Source of the DNA: Deltaproteobacteria bacterium
GTDB taxonomy: Bacteria; Desulfobacterota; Desulfovibrionia; Desulfovibrionales; Desulfovibrionaceae
Length of the DNA: 40,846 nt
NCBI GenBank assembly: GCA_031266055.1
Contig: JAISBT010000092.1
Coordinates: 1 to 40,846 of the forward strand
Direction: 5' to 3'
Under the pieces are notes generated by a model. The model ran no database searches. It worked only from the letters and a program-made list of their open reading frames with translations, and was not told the DNA's origin. The translations under genes and the position numbers were made by a program. Shown piece by piece: positions 16,238 through 24,532 of this stretch; within the stretch, counting starts at the first letter, position 1; each line of letters begins with the position of its first letter.

Positions 16238-17125
16238 TTAATTGAAGTATTTCAGGTAATCCGCCCCCAGTGGAATAACCATGCGGGTATTATCTTTAAA
16301 ACTTTTTTTGTAGGCCTCCAGAGAGCGGGAGAACTCGTAAAAATCCGGCGCCGAGGACAGCGCATCGGCAAAAGTTTTAATGGCAATGGCATCGCCTTCG
16401 CCTTTAATTTTTTGCGCTTCGTTGCGGGCCTCCGAGACCAGGCGGGTTCGCTCCAGGTCAGCGGTGGAGCGTATTTTCATGGCCTCTTCATCGCCTTCGG
16501 AGCGGTATTGCGTGGCCAGGCGGATGCGTTCGGCCTTCATCCGGTCAAAGACCGCTTTCTGGTTGGCATCGGGCAGGTCGGCGCGTTTTATGCGCACATC
16601 GACTATTTCTATGCCGTATTCCGCGCTGAGTTCATTAGCTTTTTTTATGACCTCTTCCATGATTACCTGACGCTTGCTGGTGATAACCTCGGTAAGGGTG
16701 TAGCGGCCTATGACCACGCGCAATTCGGAGTTTACAAGATCGCCGAGGCGCCCCTGCGCTTTGGCGATGGTATTCAGGGTCTGATAGTATCTGAGGCAGT
16801 TATCCTGTCTGTAGGAGCTTTGATTTGCCGGGTCTGTATCTTTGATGCGCCAGCGGGTGAAGTTGTCCAGCACAATATTTTTATTGTCGCTGGTATAGGC
16901 GGAAGCTCTGGTCGCGTCAAAGGCGAGGATGCGTTTCTCCAGATAGACTATGTTCTGCACAAAAGGCAGCTTGAAATTGAGGCCGGGTTCAGAAATGCTG
17001 CGTATGGGTTCGCCCAGTTGCAGCACAATGGCCCGTTGCGTCTGGTGCACGGTAAACAGGCTCTGGCTGGCCAGAACACATAGAACGCCAATTATAATCA
17101 GCAGGGTTAATCTACGTTTTTCCAT
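16238..17125 (-). CDS. hflC: SPFH-domain membrane protease regulator HflC
   Basis: A 295-residue protein with an N-terminal membrane anchor (LTLLIIIGVLCVLASQSLF), the SPFH/band-7 domain (VHQTQRAIVLQLGEPI through VRIKRADLPDANQKAVFDRM) and a charged helical region ([20 protein letters not shown]). HflC forms a large periplasmic cage with HflK around the FtsH protease and modulates turnover of membrane proteins. Length and domain order are normal. The gene starts 15 bases after the hflK stop and is clearly in the same operon. The strong hairpin just after the stop marks the likely operon end. Confidence 0.96.
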   Translation of the reverse strand: MEKRRLTLLIIIGVLCVLASQSLFTVHQTQRAIVLQLGEPIRSISEPGLNFKLPFVQNIVYLEKRILAFDATRASAYTSDNKNIVLDNFTRWRIKDTDPANQSSYRQDNCLRYYQTLNTIAKAQGRLGDLVNSELRVVIGRYTLTEVITSKRQVIMEEVIKKANELSAEYGIEIVDVRIKRADLPDANQKAVFDRMKAERIRLATQYRSEGDEEAMKIRSTADLERTRLVSEARNEAQKIKGEGDAIAIKTFADALSSAPDFYEFSRSLEAYKKSFKDNTRMVIPLGADYLKYFN

Positions 17126-17140
17126 GTTGAGTCATCCTTG

Positions 17141-18367
17141 TTATTGCGCGCTTCCGGCGCGGACGGAATTCTGCCGGTTCAACCTGTCCAGCGGCAGGAA
17201 GGGTAAAATTCCGCTTGCGGCTTTGGGGTCGATAATGATTTTATCCATACCCGGAGCGGACAGCACTTCTTCCAGGGTTTCAAGATACATGCGTTTCCTG
17301 GTTATATCCTGGGCCTTGTTGTATTCACTGACCACGCTCAGGAAGCGGGCGGCTTCGCCCTCGGCTTTCTGGACGGCAGCTATTTTATAGGCTTGGGCAT
17401 CATTCAGGGTTTCCGCCACCGTGCCTCGGGCGCGGGGGATGATTTCATTGGTATAGGCACCGGCTTCGGTAATTTTACGAATTTTATCTTCACGGGCGTT
17501 AATCAGATCCTTGAAGGCTTCATCCACCTCCGGCGGGGGTAAAACATCCATGAGCTGCACGTTTTGTATGGAAACTCCGGTGGTGTAGCGGTTAAGTATC
17601 CTTTGCAGCAATTCCCGGCTGTCGTTCTGGATGATGTCTTTATTACCGTAAATGGCCGAATCAATTTTACTTTTACCCATAATTTCGCGCATGGCCGACT
17701 CCGCGGCGCTTTTGACCGACTCGGAATAGAGATTGTCGTTGGAGTTGTCCCGCAGCTGCATATCCGCGTTAAACAGGAAATCTTCAGCTATGCCGATGGA
17801 GTATTGCACAATAAAATGCACGTAAACTATGTTTTCGTCCCCGGTGAGCATGGCGGCTTCATACGGGATGCTGCGTCTTTCTTCGCGCCCGTCGCGTCCT
17901 TTCACGCTGCTGTAGCCTATTTCCATGCTGTGTACCTGTTTGACGTTGGGCGTATAGACTTCCTCAATGGGGTAGGGCAGATGGTAATGCGGCCCCGACT
18001 CCACAGTACGCACATGAGCGCCGAAGCGCAGCACCACGCCGACTTCAGCCGGGTCTACAATGAACACGCCGGAAGCAAGCCAGACAAGCAGAAGCAGGCC
18101 CGCAAGCACTTTAAAAATCGGGAAATTGTTTCTGCGTATCCTGTTGATGGTGCTGCCGAAGCCGCCGAAATCCCCGCCGCCGGAACCGCCGCCTGTTCCG
18201 CGGGCGTTATTCCAGAAGTCGCCGTTGTCGGGTTTGCTCTTGTTGCCCTGCGGCGTATAACCCTCATGCCCGTTCTGGCCGCCGTCGCTGTTCTGGTCGT
18301 TTTTTGGCGGAGGAAAGTTCCCCTGACGCTGCCTTTTCCCTTGCAATTTGTCCCAGTCCCAATTCAT
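17141..18367 (-). CDS. hflK: SPFH-domain membrane protease regulator HflK
   Basis: A 408-residue protein. The N-terminal 80 or so residues are Gly/Asn/Gln-rich and disordered, as usual in HflK (WDKLQGKRQRQGNFPPPKN, then GGGSGGGDFGGFG). Next come one membrane span (FKVLAGLLLLVWLASGVFIV), the SPFH domain from VDPAEVGVVLRFG, and the helical tail (PRARGTVAETLNDAQAYK, EGEAARFLSVV). The N-terminus would face the cytoplasm and the SPFH cage the periplasm. AAGGAGA stands a few bases before the ATG. It is upstream of hflC in the same operon. An R1 remnant lies in the gap before it. Confidence 0.96.
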   Translation of the reverse strand: MNWDWDKLQGKRQRQGNFPPPKNDQNSDGGQNGHEGYTPQGNKSKPDNGDFWNNARGTGGGSGGGDFGGFGSTINRIRRNNFPIFKVLAGLLLLVWLASGVFIVDPAEVGVVLRFGAHVRTVESGPHYHLPYPIEEVYTPNVKQVHSMEIGYSSVKGRDGREERRSIPYEAAMLTGDENIVYVHFIVQYSIGIAEDFLFNADMQLRDNSNDNLYSESVKSAAESAMREIMGKSKIDSAIYGNKDIIQNDSRELLQRILNRYTTGVSIQNVQLMDVLPPPEVDEAFKDLINAREDKIRKITEAGAYTNEIIPRARGTVAETLNDAQAYKIAAVQKAEGEAARFLSVVSEYNKAQDITRKRMYLETLEEVLSAPGMDKIIIDPKAASGILPFLPLDRLNRQNSVRAGSAQ

Positions 18368-18430
18368 TAAAGTCTCCTTATGCCGCTTTTACCATAAAAA
18401 TTCTTATTGTTATTTTTGCAATCAGACACC

Positions 18431-18482
18431 AGTACGCTGTTCGACAGGCATTTTTACAGATTTCCATGCGGATATCAGTAAG
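18431..18482. repeat. Collapsed R1-type repeat remnant
   Basis: Contains AGTACGCTGTTC (18431-18442), the terminal motif of R1 copy b, and then TTACAGATTTCC joined directly to GCGGATATCAGTAAG (18454-18482). The latter two are the two ends of repeat R1 copy d (30615 and 30757) with the interior missing. It lies in the 184-base gap between hflK and the thioesterase gene. Confidence 0.65.
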
Positions 18483-18551
18483 TGATACAGCGGATCAGCC
18501 AATTTTTTACCCTTCCATGTTTCAGGAGAAAGGTCAAATACCAAAGCGCGT

Positions 18552-18983
18552 TCAAGGCGTTGTAACGCCGCCGGGCATAAAAAGTTTCCTGAACCAGTCC
18601 GGCGCGGCAACCGGTTTAAGGTCGGCGTTGATAATGGCGTGCTGGGTGTTGCCGGTCGCGTGCAGCCTGTCTTTGTTCCGGTTGTATATTTCATAGACAA
18701 AGGTTACCGATGCGCGCGTCCATGCGCTTATGCCTATGCGCAACCAGGCCAGTTCGTCATAATGCAGAGGGCTGCGGTACCGGCAGCTTGCCTCGCGCAC
18801 CGGCAGGTAAACGCCGCGTTCTTCCACTTCGGAGTAGGACAGGCCGCGGGAACGTATGAATTCGCTGCGCACCCGTTCGAACAGGTGCAGGTAGTTGGCA
18901 TAATATACCACCCCCATGGCATCGGTTTCCCCATAAGAAATCCGGTGGGAATGCCAAAAATCAAGTTCCGGAAAGTCACGCAT
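18552..18983 (-). CDS. ybgC: YbgC/FcbC-family acyl-CoA thioesterase
   Basis: A 143-residue hot-dog-fold protein of the 4-hydroxybenzoyl-CoA thioesterase type. The signature YGETDAMGVVYYANYLHLFE (about 17-36) contains the catalytic Asp, and REASCRYRSPLHYDELAWL follows as in YbgC. It hydrolyses acyl-CoA or acyl-ACP thioesters. In many proteobacteria YbgC is linked to the Tol-Pal system, but no tol genes are here. AAGGAAA precedes the ATG. It starts 12 bases after ribH and so probably ends the riboflavin operon transcript. The substrate is not known. Confidence 0.88.
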   Translation of the reverse strand: MRDFPELDFWHSHRISYGETDAMGVVYYANYLHLFERVRSEFIRSRGLSYSEVEERGVYLPVREASCRYRSPLHYDELAWLRIGISAWTRASVTFVYEIYNRNKDRLHATGNTQHAIINADLKPVAAPDWFRKLFMPGGVTTP

Positions 18984-18995
18984 GTATTTTCCTTG

Positions 18996-19466
18996 TTAAA
19001 GCAGTTTTAAAACCTGGATGGTTTCCAGCATGGCGGCGGCGGAATCCGCGCCTTTGTTTCCGGCTTTGCCTCCGGCTCTTTCCACAGCCTGATTCAAGTC
19101 TTCCGTGGTCAAAAGGCCAAAGCCCACAGGCAGCCCGTTTTGTAAAGAAACCTGAGCAAGGCCTTTGGTGGCCTCGGCGCATATATACTCAAAATGCGGG
19201 GTGGCCCCGCGAATCACCGCTCCCAGGGCGACAATCCCGTCAAATTTTCCGCTTTGGGCCAATTTCTGGCAGGCCAGAGGCAGTTCAAAAGCGCCAGGCA
19301 CCCGTACCAGGGTGAGTTTTTCGGGATCCAGACCGTGCCGGGTGAGATAATCCACGGCTCCGCCGATGAGGCTTTCCACCACAAAGTCATTGAAACGCGC
19401 AGCCACAATGGCTATGTTCAGACCTTGAGCGGTGAGTTTGCCTTCGATAATTTTTATGTCTTTCAT
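18996..19466 (-). CDS. ribH: 6,7-dimethyl-8-ribityllumazine synthase
   Basis: A 156-residue enzyme of normal length that joins 5-amino-6-ribitylamino-uracil and dihydroxybutanone phosphate, the penultimate riboflavin step. Motifs: [30 protein letters not shown] (substrate binding), [16 protein letters not shown] with catalytic His91, and GVLTTE-like [18 protein letters not shown] near the end. The family normally assembles into 60-subunit capsids or pentamers. It follows ribBA by 34 bases with an AAGG ribosome-binding site. In Desulfovibrio, as I recall, nusB and leuS follow ribH; here ybgC-hflKC and a glycan cassette come instead. Confidence 0.97.
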   Translation of the reverse strand: MKDIKIIEGKLTAQGLNIAIVAARFNDFVVESLIGGAVDYLTRHGLDPEKLTLVRVPGAFELPLACQKLAQSGKFDGIVALGAVIRGATPHFEYICAEATKGLAQVSLQNGLPVGFGLLTTEDLNQAVERAGGKAGNKGADSAAAMLETIQVLKLL

Positions 19467-19500
19467 GGTTCTTGCCTTTTTTTGAAATTATTCCCGGATG

Positions 19501-20727
19501 TTACGGAGCTGTATGCTGGCAGGCGGATATGTGCAGGAGATGCCCCATTTTTTCCTGCTTGACCCGCAAATATTCTTCGCTGTATGGGGAAGGGACGATT
19601 TCCAGGGGGACTCTGTCCACGACTTCCAGACCGTAACCTTCCAGCCCGATGATTTTTTTGGGGTTATTGGTCAGCAGGCGCATTTTACGCACGCCCAGGT
19701 CGACCAGCATTTGCGCTCCAATGCCGTAATCGCGCAGATCCGCTTTGAAACCCAGGCGTTTATTGGCCTCCACCGTATCCAGCCCCTGATCCTGCAGGGC
19801 ATAGGCCCTGATTTTATTGGTGAGTCCTATGCCGCGCCCTTCCTGGCGCATATACATGACCACCCCGCGTCCTTCTTCAGCCACCTTGCGCATGGCAACG
19901 CGCAATTGTCCGCCGCAGTCGCAGCGCAGCGAGCCGAAAACATCTCCGGTCAGGCATTCGCTATGCACACGCACCAGCACAGGCTCGCCATCGTCAACCT
20001 TGCCCATGACCAGGGCCAGATTGGGGGAATCCTGCAAGCCGTTTTCATAACAGATTACCTTGAATTCGCCGAAAGGAGTGGGGAGCCTGGCTTCAGCTTC
20101 ACGGCGTACGGATAACAGCCCGGATTGCATGCGAAAGCGGATTAAATCTTTAATGGCGGCAATTTTCAGGCCGTGCTTTTGCGCAAAGGGGATAAGCTCC
20201 GGCATGCGGGCCATTTCACCGTCATCGCGCATGATTTCACAAATGACCGCGGCCGGCTTGAGTCCGGCAAGGCGGGCGAGATCCACGCTGCCTTCGGTTT
20301 GCCCGGCTCTGACCATTACTCCTCCGGCTTGGGCGCGCAGGGGAAAAATGTGCCCGGGACAGACCAGATCGTCGGGCCTGGCGTTTTCAGCCACCGCCGC
20401 TTGCACGGTACGGGCGCGGTCAGCGGCGGATATGCCGGTGGTGGTGCCTTCCCTGGCTTCAATGGAAACCGTGAAATTTGTGCCGAAACGCGATTCATTG
20501 CGCTTGGTCATGAGCGGCAGAGCGAGCTTGTCGCACAGTTCCGGGGACATGGGCAGGCAGATAAGCCCGCGCGCGTATTTGGTCATAAAATTTATGGTTT
20601 CCGGGGTAACGAACTGGGCGGCAATAGTCAGATCGCCTTCATTTTCCCGGTCTTCGTCATCCACCAGAATAAGCATTTTACCCCGGCCTATCTCTTCAAT
20701 GGCTTCTTCAGCCTTGCAAATGCACAT
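19501..20727 (-). CDS. ribBA: Bifunctional dihydroxybutanone-phosphate synthase/GTP cyclohydrolase II
   Basis: About 408 residues with two domains. The N-terminal RibB half has LVDDEDRENEGDL (acidic metal site) and CPGHIFPLRAQAGGV. The C-terminal RibA half has RVHSECLTGDVFGSLRCDCGGQL with the three zinc Cys, YMRQEGRGIGLTNKI, and LLTNNPKKIIGLEGYGL. It feeds both branches of riboflavin synthesis, from ribulose 5-phosphate and from GTP. The start at 20727 is chosen because CCGGAGG lies just before it and it fits the family; the frame is open to a GTG at 20763. Active-site blocks of both halves look intact. Its place between ribE and ribH matches the usual rib operon. Confidence 0.97.
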   Translation of the reverse strand: MCICKAEEAIEEIGRGKMLILVDDEDRENEGDLTIAAQFVTPETINFMTKYARGLICLPMSPELCDKLALPLMTKRNESRFGTNFTVSIEAREGTTTGISAADRARTVQAAVAENARPDDLVCPGHIFPLRAQAGGVMVRAGQTEGSVDLARLAGLKPAAVICEIMRDDGEMARMPELIPFAQKHGLKIAAIKDLIRFRMQSGLLSVRREAEARLPTPFGEFKVICYENGLQDSPNLALVMGKVDDGEPVLVRVHSECLTGDVFGSLRCDCGGQLRVAMRKVAEEGRGVVMYMRQEGRGIGLTNKIRAYALQDQGLDTVEANKRLGFKADLRDYGIGAQMLVDLGVRKMRLLTNNPKKIIGLEGYGLEVVDRVPLEIVPSPYSEEYLRVKQEKMGHLLHISACQHTAP

Positions 20728-20766
20728 AAATCCTCCGGCCTCCAGCTTCAATGTTAAATCCACGCG

Positions 20767-21465
20767 TTACAGCGTGCCAGAATTGCAGTAATGCCGCCGC
20801 AGATGCTTCAGAGCGGATATGCCGCTGTCCGCCGGCTCCCGCGGGTTGTTTTCCGGGGATTTCACCGCGCGGTTTGTCCGGGCGTCCAACATGCGTTCCA
20901 CATACTTTCCGATCAGATCGGTTTCCAGATTGATTTTACGGCCCGCGCGCCAGCCGGCGATGGTCGTTCCGCTTTGTGTCGCCGGAATGACGTTGACCTC
21001 GAAAAAATCTTCGCCGCAAGCATTGACCGTAAGACTCACGCCGTCCACCGCCACGGAGCCTTTGGCGACAATCTGTCCGGAAAACTCCGGGGGAAAGTTC
21101 AGGCGCAGCACCAGCGAAGAACCGGAAGAACCGACTTTTGCCACCTCCGCCAGAGCATCGACATGCCCGCTTACCAGATGCCCGCCCAGGCTGTCCCCCA
21201 CATGCAGAGCCCGTTCCAGATTCACCATGTCCCCCTGGCGCAGAAGGCCCAGGTTGGTTCGGTTCAAGGTTTCGGCGGAGGCGTAGGCGGTGAAGCCGCC
21301 GGAGTTGAAAGTTTCCAGGGTCAGGCAGGCGCCGTTTACCGCAATGCTTTCTCCCGGCGTGCAACCGGCCATCGGGCGGGTGGGCCTGACGCTCAAGCGG
21401 GCTTCCGCGCCTTTACGGGCGGAAACTATAATTTTACCTGTGCTTTGAATTAAACCTGTAAACAT
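20767..21465 (-). CDS. ribE: Riboflavin synthase, alpha chain
   Basis: A 232-residue enzyme with the internal duplication of lumazine-binding domains. Domain 1 begins MFTGLIQSTGKI and has VNGACLTLETF. Domain 2 has SLGGHLVSGHVDALAEV and VDGVSLTVN. It converts two lumazine molecules into riboflavin. The start at 21465 fits the invariant MFTGL N-terminus; the longer frame to 21588 overlaps ribD and has no family support. The tail after about residue 200 (VKSPENNPREPADSGIS) is divergent and probably flexible. It lies 32 bases after ribD, before ribBA. Confidence 0.97.
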   Translation of the reverse strand: MFTGLIQSTGKIIVSARKGAEARLSVRPTRPMAGCTPGESIAVNGACLTLETFNSGGFTAYASAETLNRTNLGLLRQGDMVNLERALHVGDSLGGHLVSGHVDALAEVAKVGSSGSSLVLRLNFPPEFSGQIVAKGSVAVDGVSLTVNACGEDFFEVNVIPATQSGTTIAGWRAGRKINLETDLIGKYVERMLDARTNRAVKSPENNPREPADSGISALKHLRRHYCNSGTL

Positions 21466-21497
21466 TTGTCCGTTTCTCCGGAGCGCAACCGTTTCGA

Positions 21498-22604
21498 TCA
21501 ACGGCGCAGTTGCAGGAGCATATCCTCGCCGCAGGGCGTAACCCAAGTGAACCGCAAACGCATGGCCTCGGCCATGTTTTCCGCGCATAATCCGTCAAAC
21601 AGCGGTTTGGCGCCGGCATCGCCTATAATTTTGGGTGAAAGGTACAAGCGTAATTCATCCGCAAGTCCTTCGCTCAGGAGGGACAGGCCAAGCTTGCCTC
21701 CACCTTCGCACAAAAGATAAAAGACCTGTCTTCCGCAAGCCTGGCGGAGCTTTTCCAGCCCGGCGGCAAGGTAATTTCCTTCCCCGCCCCAGATGGTAAT
21801 GCCCTTGCCGCGCAGCAGCCCGGCAGTCCGGCTTTTGGCCTGCTCCGCATTGGTCAGAAAAATAACATCCTGCGGGCGATCTTGCAAGAGGGTGAAGTTT
21901 TCGGGATGTTCCGGCAGCGAACCGGTCACGATCACGGCCAGGGGCTGGGTTGGGGCGGGAGCGCTGCCGTCCGGGCGGCAGGTCAGGGCCGGGTTATCCG
22001 TGTAGAAGGTATTGCCTCCCACCATAACCGCCTGCGCGAGGGAGCGCAGTTCGTGCACCTGCAGCAAGGCTTCTTTCCCGCTGATCCACCTGGACTGTCC
22101 GCTGCGGGTAGCTATGCGCCCGTCCAGGGTGGCGGCGAGCTTCAAAATTACATAGGGCCGGCGTTCGCGCTGCCAGACCAGGAAATCCGCTATATTGTCC
22201 AGGCATTCCCGCTCAGCTATGCCGCATTCGACTTTAACCCCGTGTTCGCTTAAAAATTTGGCGCCGCCGGCCGCCTGGGGGTTGTGATCTTCAGCGCCGA
22301 CCACCACGTGTCTGATGCCGGCTTCCAGAATGGCCCGCGTGCAGGGCGGAGTTTTGCCGTAATGGCTGCAAGGCTCCAAAGTTACTACCAGGCTGCATTC
22401 CGCTGGGTTTACGCCTTTACGCGCGGCATCTTTCAGGGCGGCAATCTCCGCATGATCCCCGCCGAAAGAGCTGTGCCAGCCTTCAGCCAGGACACTTCCG
22501 TCTTTGACCAGCAGAGCGCCTACGCAGGGGTTGGGCGCGACGCGGCCGAAGCCTTGGCGGCTGAGGGCGACAGCGTGGAGCATATGGCGCTGGAAGGGAT
22601 GCAT
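21498..22604 (-). CDS. ribD: Bifunctional riboflavin deaminase/reductase RibD
   Basis: A 368-residue fusion. The N-terminal zinc deaminase has PNPCVGALLVKDG, GGDHAEIAAL (zinc His and proton-shuttle Glu) and EPCSHYGKTPPCTRAIL (two zinc Cys). The C-terminal NADPH-dependent reductase has LKLAATLDGRIATRSGQSRW, VMVGGNTFYTDNP and LLCEGGGKLGLSLL. It performs the second and third steps of the GTP branch of riboflavin synthesis. Length and order are standard. It starts only six bases after the dCMP deaminase stop, so the nucleotide and riboflavin genes appear to share a transcript. Confidence 0.97.
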   Translation of the reverse strand: MHPFQRHMLHAVALSRQGFGRVAPNPCVGALLVKDGSVLAEGWHSSFGGDHAEIAALKDAARKGVNPAECSLVVTLEPCSHYGKTPPCTRAILEAGIRHVVVGAEDHNPQAAGGAKFLSEHGVKVECGIAERECLDNIADFLVWQRERRPYVILKLAATLDGRIATRSGQSRWISGKEALLQVHELRSLAQAVMVGGNTFYTDNPALTCRPDGSAPAPTQPLAVIVTGSLPEHPENFTLLQDRPQDVIFLTNAEQAKSRTAGLLRGKGITIWGGEGNYLAAGLEKLRQACGRQVFYLLCEGGGKLGLSLLSEGLADELRLYLSPKIIGDAGAKPLFDGLCAENMAEAMRLRFTWVTPCGEDMLLQLRR

Positions 22605-22610
22605 GGCGCG

Positions 22611-23090
22611 TTAAAGCCGCGGCAACAGGTGGACATACCGTACGCTGTCCGCTTCCTTCAAAAATGTTTCGACCAGGGCGTCCGGGTAGGGTTCGGCATA
22701 ATAAACCGTGGAAATTCCGCAGTTTATGATCAGTTTTGTGCAAATCAGACAGGGTTGGTGGGTACAGTAAATATTCGCCCCCTGCAGGGAAATCCCATGA
22801 ATTGCCGCCTGCACGAACAAATTTTGTTCAGCGTGTATGCCCCGGCACAGCTCATGCCTTTCACCGGACTTTATACCCATTTTTTGGCGTAAACAGCCGG
22901 TATCCAGGCAATCGGCCATGCCGACGGGCGCGCCGTTATACCCGGTGGCCAGAATGCGGAAGTTTTTCACCGCTATGGCCCCGACCTGCCGGCGGAGGCA
23001 GGTGGAACGTCCGGCCACCAGCCTGGTTATGCCCATAAAATATTCCGGCCAAGGCAATCTGGCGTTGTTTGTTTCTTGCTCACCAAGCAT
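22611..23090 (-). CDS. Deoxycytidylate (dCMP) deaminase, ComEB-like
   Basis: A 159-residue zinc deaminase. The HAE motif is in [14 protein letters not shown], the Cys pair in [15 protein letters not shown], and the family pattern [22 protein letters not shown] lies near the N-terminus. It deaminates dCMP to dUMP for thymidylate synthesis. The longer frame to 23195 overlaps glyA; the ATG at 23090 ([15 protein letters not shown]) overlaps the last 11 bases of glyA and puts the first conserved helix at the right distance. An extra Cys-rich stretch ([12 protein letters not shown]) before HAE is typical of this subgroup. Its partner glyA supplies methylene-tetrahydrofolate to the same pathway. Confidence 0.93.
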   Translation of the reverse strand: MLGEQETNNARLPWPEYFMGITRLVAGRSTCLRRQVGAIAVKNFRILATGYNGAPVGMADCLDTGCLRQKMGIKSGERHELCRGIHAEQNLFVQAAIHGISLQGANIYCTHQPCLICTKLIINCGISTVYYAEPYPDALVETFLKEADSVRYVHLLPRL

Positions 23091-24318
23091 AAAGGGGGAA
23101 CTTTTCCGCGAAGCTGTTGACCTGTTTTTTGATTCCGGCCAGACGGCTGTCATTGTCGCGCGCATCCAGAGCTTCAATAATCCATTTTGCGACAAGCAGC
23201 ATATCTTGTTCTTTCATCCCGCGGGTGGTCAGGGCCGGAGTACCCAGGCGGAAGCCCGAGGTCAGAAAGGGCGAGCGGGTTTCAAAGGGGACGGTGTTTT
23301 TGTTGACGGTTATGCCGGCTTTATCCAGGGCTATTTCCGCGTCCTTACCCGTAATGTCCGTTGCGGACAGATCCACCAGCATCAAATGGTTGTCCGTGCC
23401 GCCGGAAACCAGTTTATAGCCGCCATCCATAAGCGCCTGCGCGAGCGCTTTGGCGTTTTGAACCACCTGATTCTGGTATAGGTTGAACGCGGGGCGCAAG
23501 GCTTCGCCAAAGGCCACGGCTTTGGCGGCGATCACGTGCATGAGCGGGCCGCCCTGTATGCCGGGAAAAATTTGGCTGTTCAGCATTTTGCCGAATTCTC
23601 CGGAAGCCAGCAGCATGCCGCCGCGCGGCCCGCGCAGGGTTTTATGTGTGGTGGTGGTGGTAACGTGCGCGTGTTCAATGGGTGAGGGGTGCAATTTGGC
23701 GGCTACAAGCCCGGCGATATGCGCCATATCCACCATGAGTTTCGCGCCTGTTTCATCCGCAATAGCGCGAAAACGCTCGAAATCCAGAATCCGGGGATAA
23801 GCGCTGGCGCCAGCCACAAGCATGGCCGGACGTTCGGCCTTGGCTGTTTTTAACACCGCGTCATAATTGATGTATCCGCTGTCGCGTTCCACCCCGTAAG
23901 AAGAAAAGCTGAAAAATCTGCCGGAAAAATTCACCGGGCTGCCGTGGGTCAAATGCCCGCCGTGGGTTAAATCCATGCCCAAAACTTTGTCTCCCGGCTT
24001 CAGCAGGGCGAAGTACACAGCCATGTTGGCCTGACTGCCCGAATGGGGCTGGACGTTGACGTATTCGGCGGCAAAAATCTTTTTGGCGCGCTCAAGGGCA
24101 AGCTCTTCAACTATGTCCACAAACGCGCAGCCGCCATAGTAGCGTTTGCCCGGATACCCTTCCGCGTATTTATGCGTGAGTACGCTGCCCTGGGCTTCGC
24201 GCACGGCCGCGGATACAAAATTTTCCGAGGCAATAAGCTCCAGATTGCCGGTCTGGCGTTCCATTTCCCGGGCAACGGCCTGGCCCAGAGCCAAATCTTC
24301 CAGATACAATTCATCCAT
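23080..24318 (-). CDS. glyA: Serine hydroxymethyltransferase
   Basis: A 412-residue PLP enzyme of standard length that interconverts serine and glycine while loading tetrahydrofolate with a one-carbon unit. Motifs: [38 protein letters not shown], the PLP lysine in [13 protein letters not shown], and the C-terminal [26 protein letters not shown] lies upstream of the ATG. It is separated from fabF by repeat R1 copy b, so it may have its own promoter or be expressed through the repeat. The stop overlaps the start of the dCMP deaminase gene. Confidence 0.98.
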   Translation of the reverse strand: MDELYLEDLALGQAVAREMERQTGNLELIASENFVSAAVREAQGSVLTHKYAEGYPGKRYYGGCAFVDIVEELALERAKKIFAAEYVNVQPHSGSQANMAVYFALLKPGDKVLGMDLTHGGHLTHGSPVNFSGRFFSFSSYGVERDSGYINYDAVLKTAKAERPAMLVAGASAYPRILDFERFRAIADETGAKLMVDMAHIAGLVAAKLHPSPIEHAHVTTTTTHKTLRGPRGGMLLASGEFGKMLNSQIFPGIQGGPLMHVIAAKAVAFGEALRPAFNLYQNQVVQNAKALAQALMDGGYKLVSGGTDNHLMLVDLSATDITGKDAEIALDKAGITVNKNTVPFETRSPFLTSGFRLGTPALTTRGMKEQDMLLVAKWIIEALDARDNDSRLAGIKKQVNSFAEKFPLYAW

Positions 24319-24370
24319 TTACGTACTCCAGATTCAAGAAAATGCCGGCGCTGCACTGGCCTCAGTACCA

Positions 24371-24532
24371 TGTCACACTTAAAACTTCGCTTCGCTACGT
24401 TTGAAGTGTGAAGATCGCAAAGCAAAAAACGTGGTTTTTGCTTTGCTCCGCCGCCTTAAGGCGGCGCGCCGGGCTCGTTCGCCCGGCGTCAGTACGCTGT
24501 TCTATACGAACTTTTAAGTGTTACAGCGTACT
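24371..24532 (-). repeat. R1 multi-hairpin repeat, copy b
   Basis: The reverse complement of this segment follows R1 copy a from end to end. AGTACGCTGT and its complement form the terminal stem (24491-24500 with 24523-24532). Inside follow CGCCGGGC/GCCCGGCG, GCCGCC/GGCGGC, a perfect 12-base stem at 24417-24428 with 24435-24446, and CACTTCAAAC/GTTTTAAGTG. It fills the fabF-glyA gap, and its outermost base is the first base of the fabF stop triplet as read on the plus strand. Loops differ from copy a while arms still pair. Confidence 0.85.

Noticed and set aside
16124-17083. 319-codon plus-strand frame over hflC
   Set aside because: Antisense shadow of hflC with no recognisable motif or ribosome-binding site.
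22611-24370. Possible FMN riboswitch before the riboflavin genes
   Set aside because: ribD follows the dCMP deaminase gene by six bases, and no RFN-type conserved sequence was seen before ribD, ribE, ribBA or glyA.
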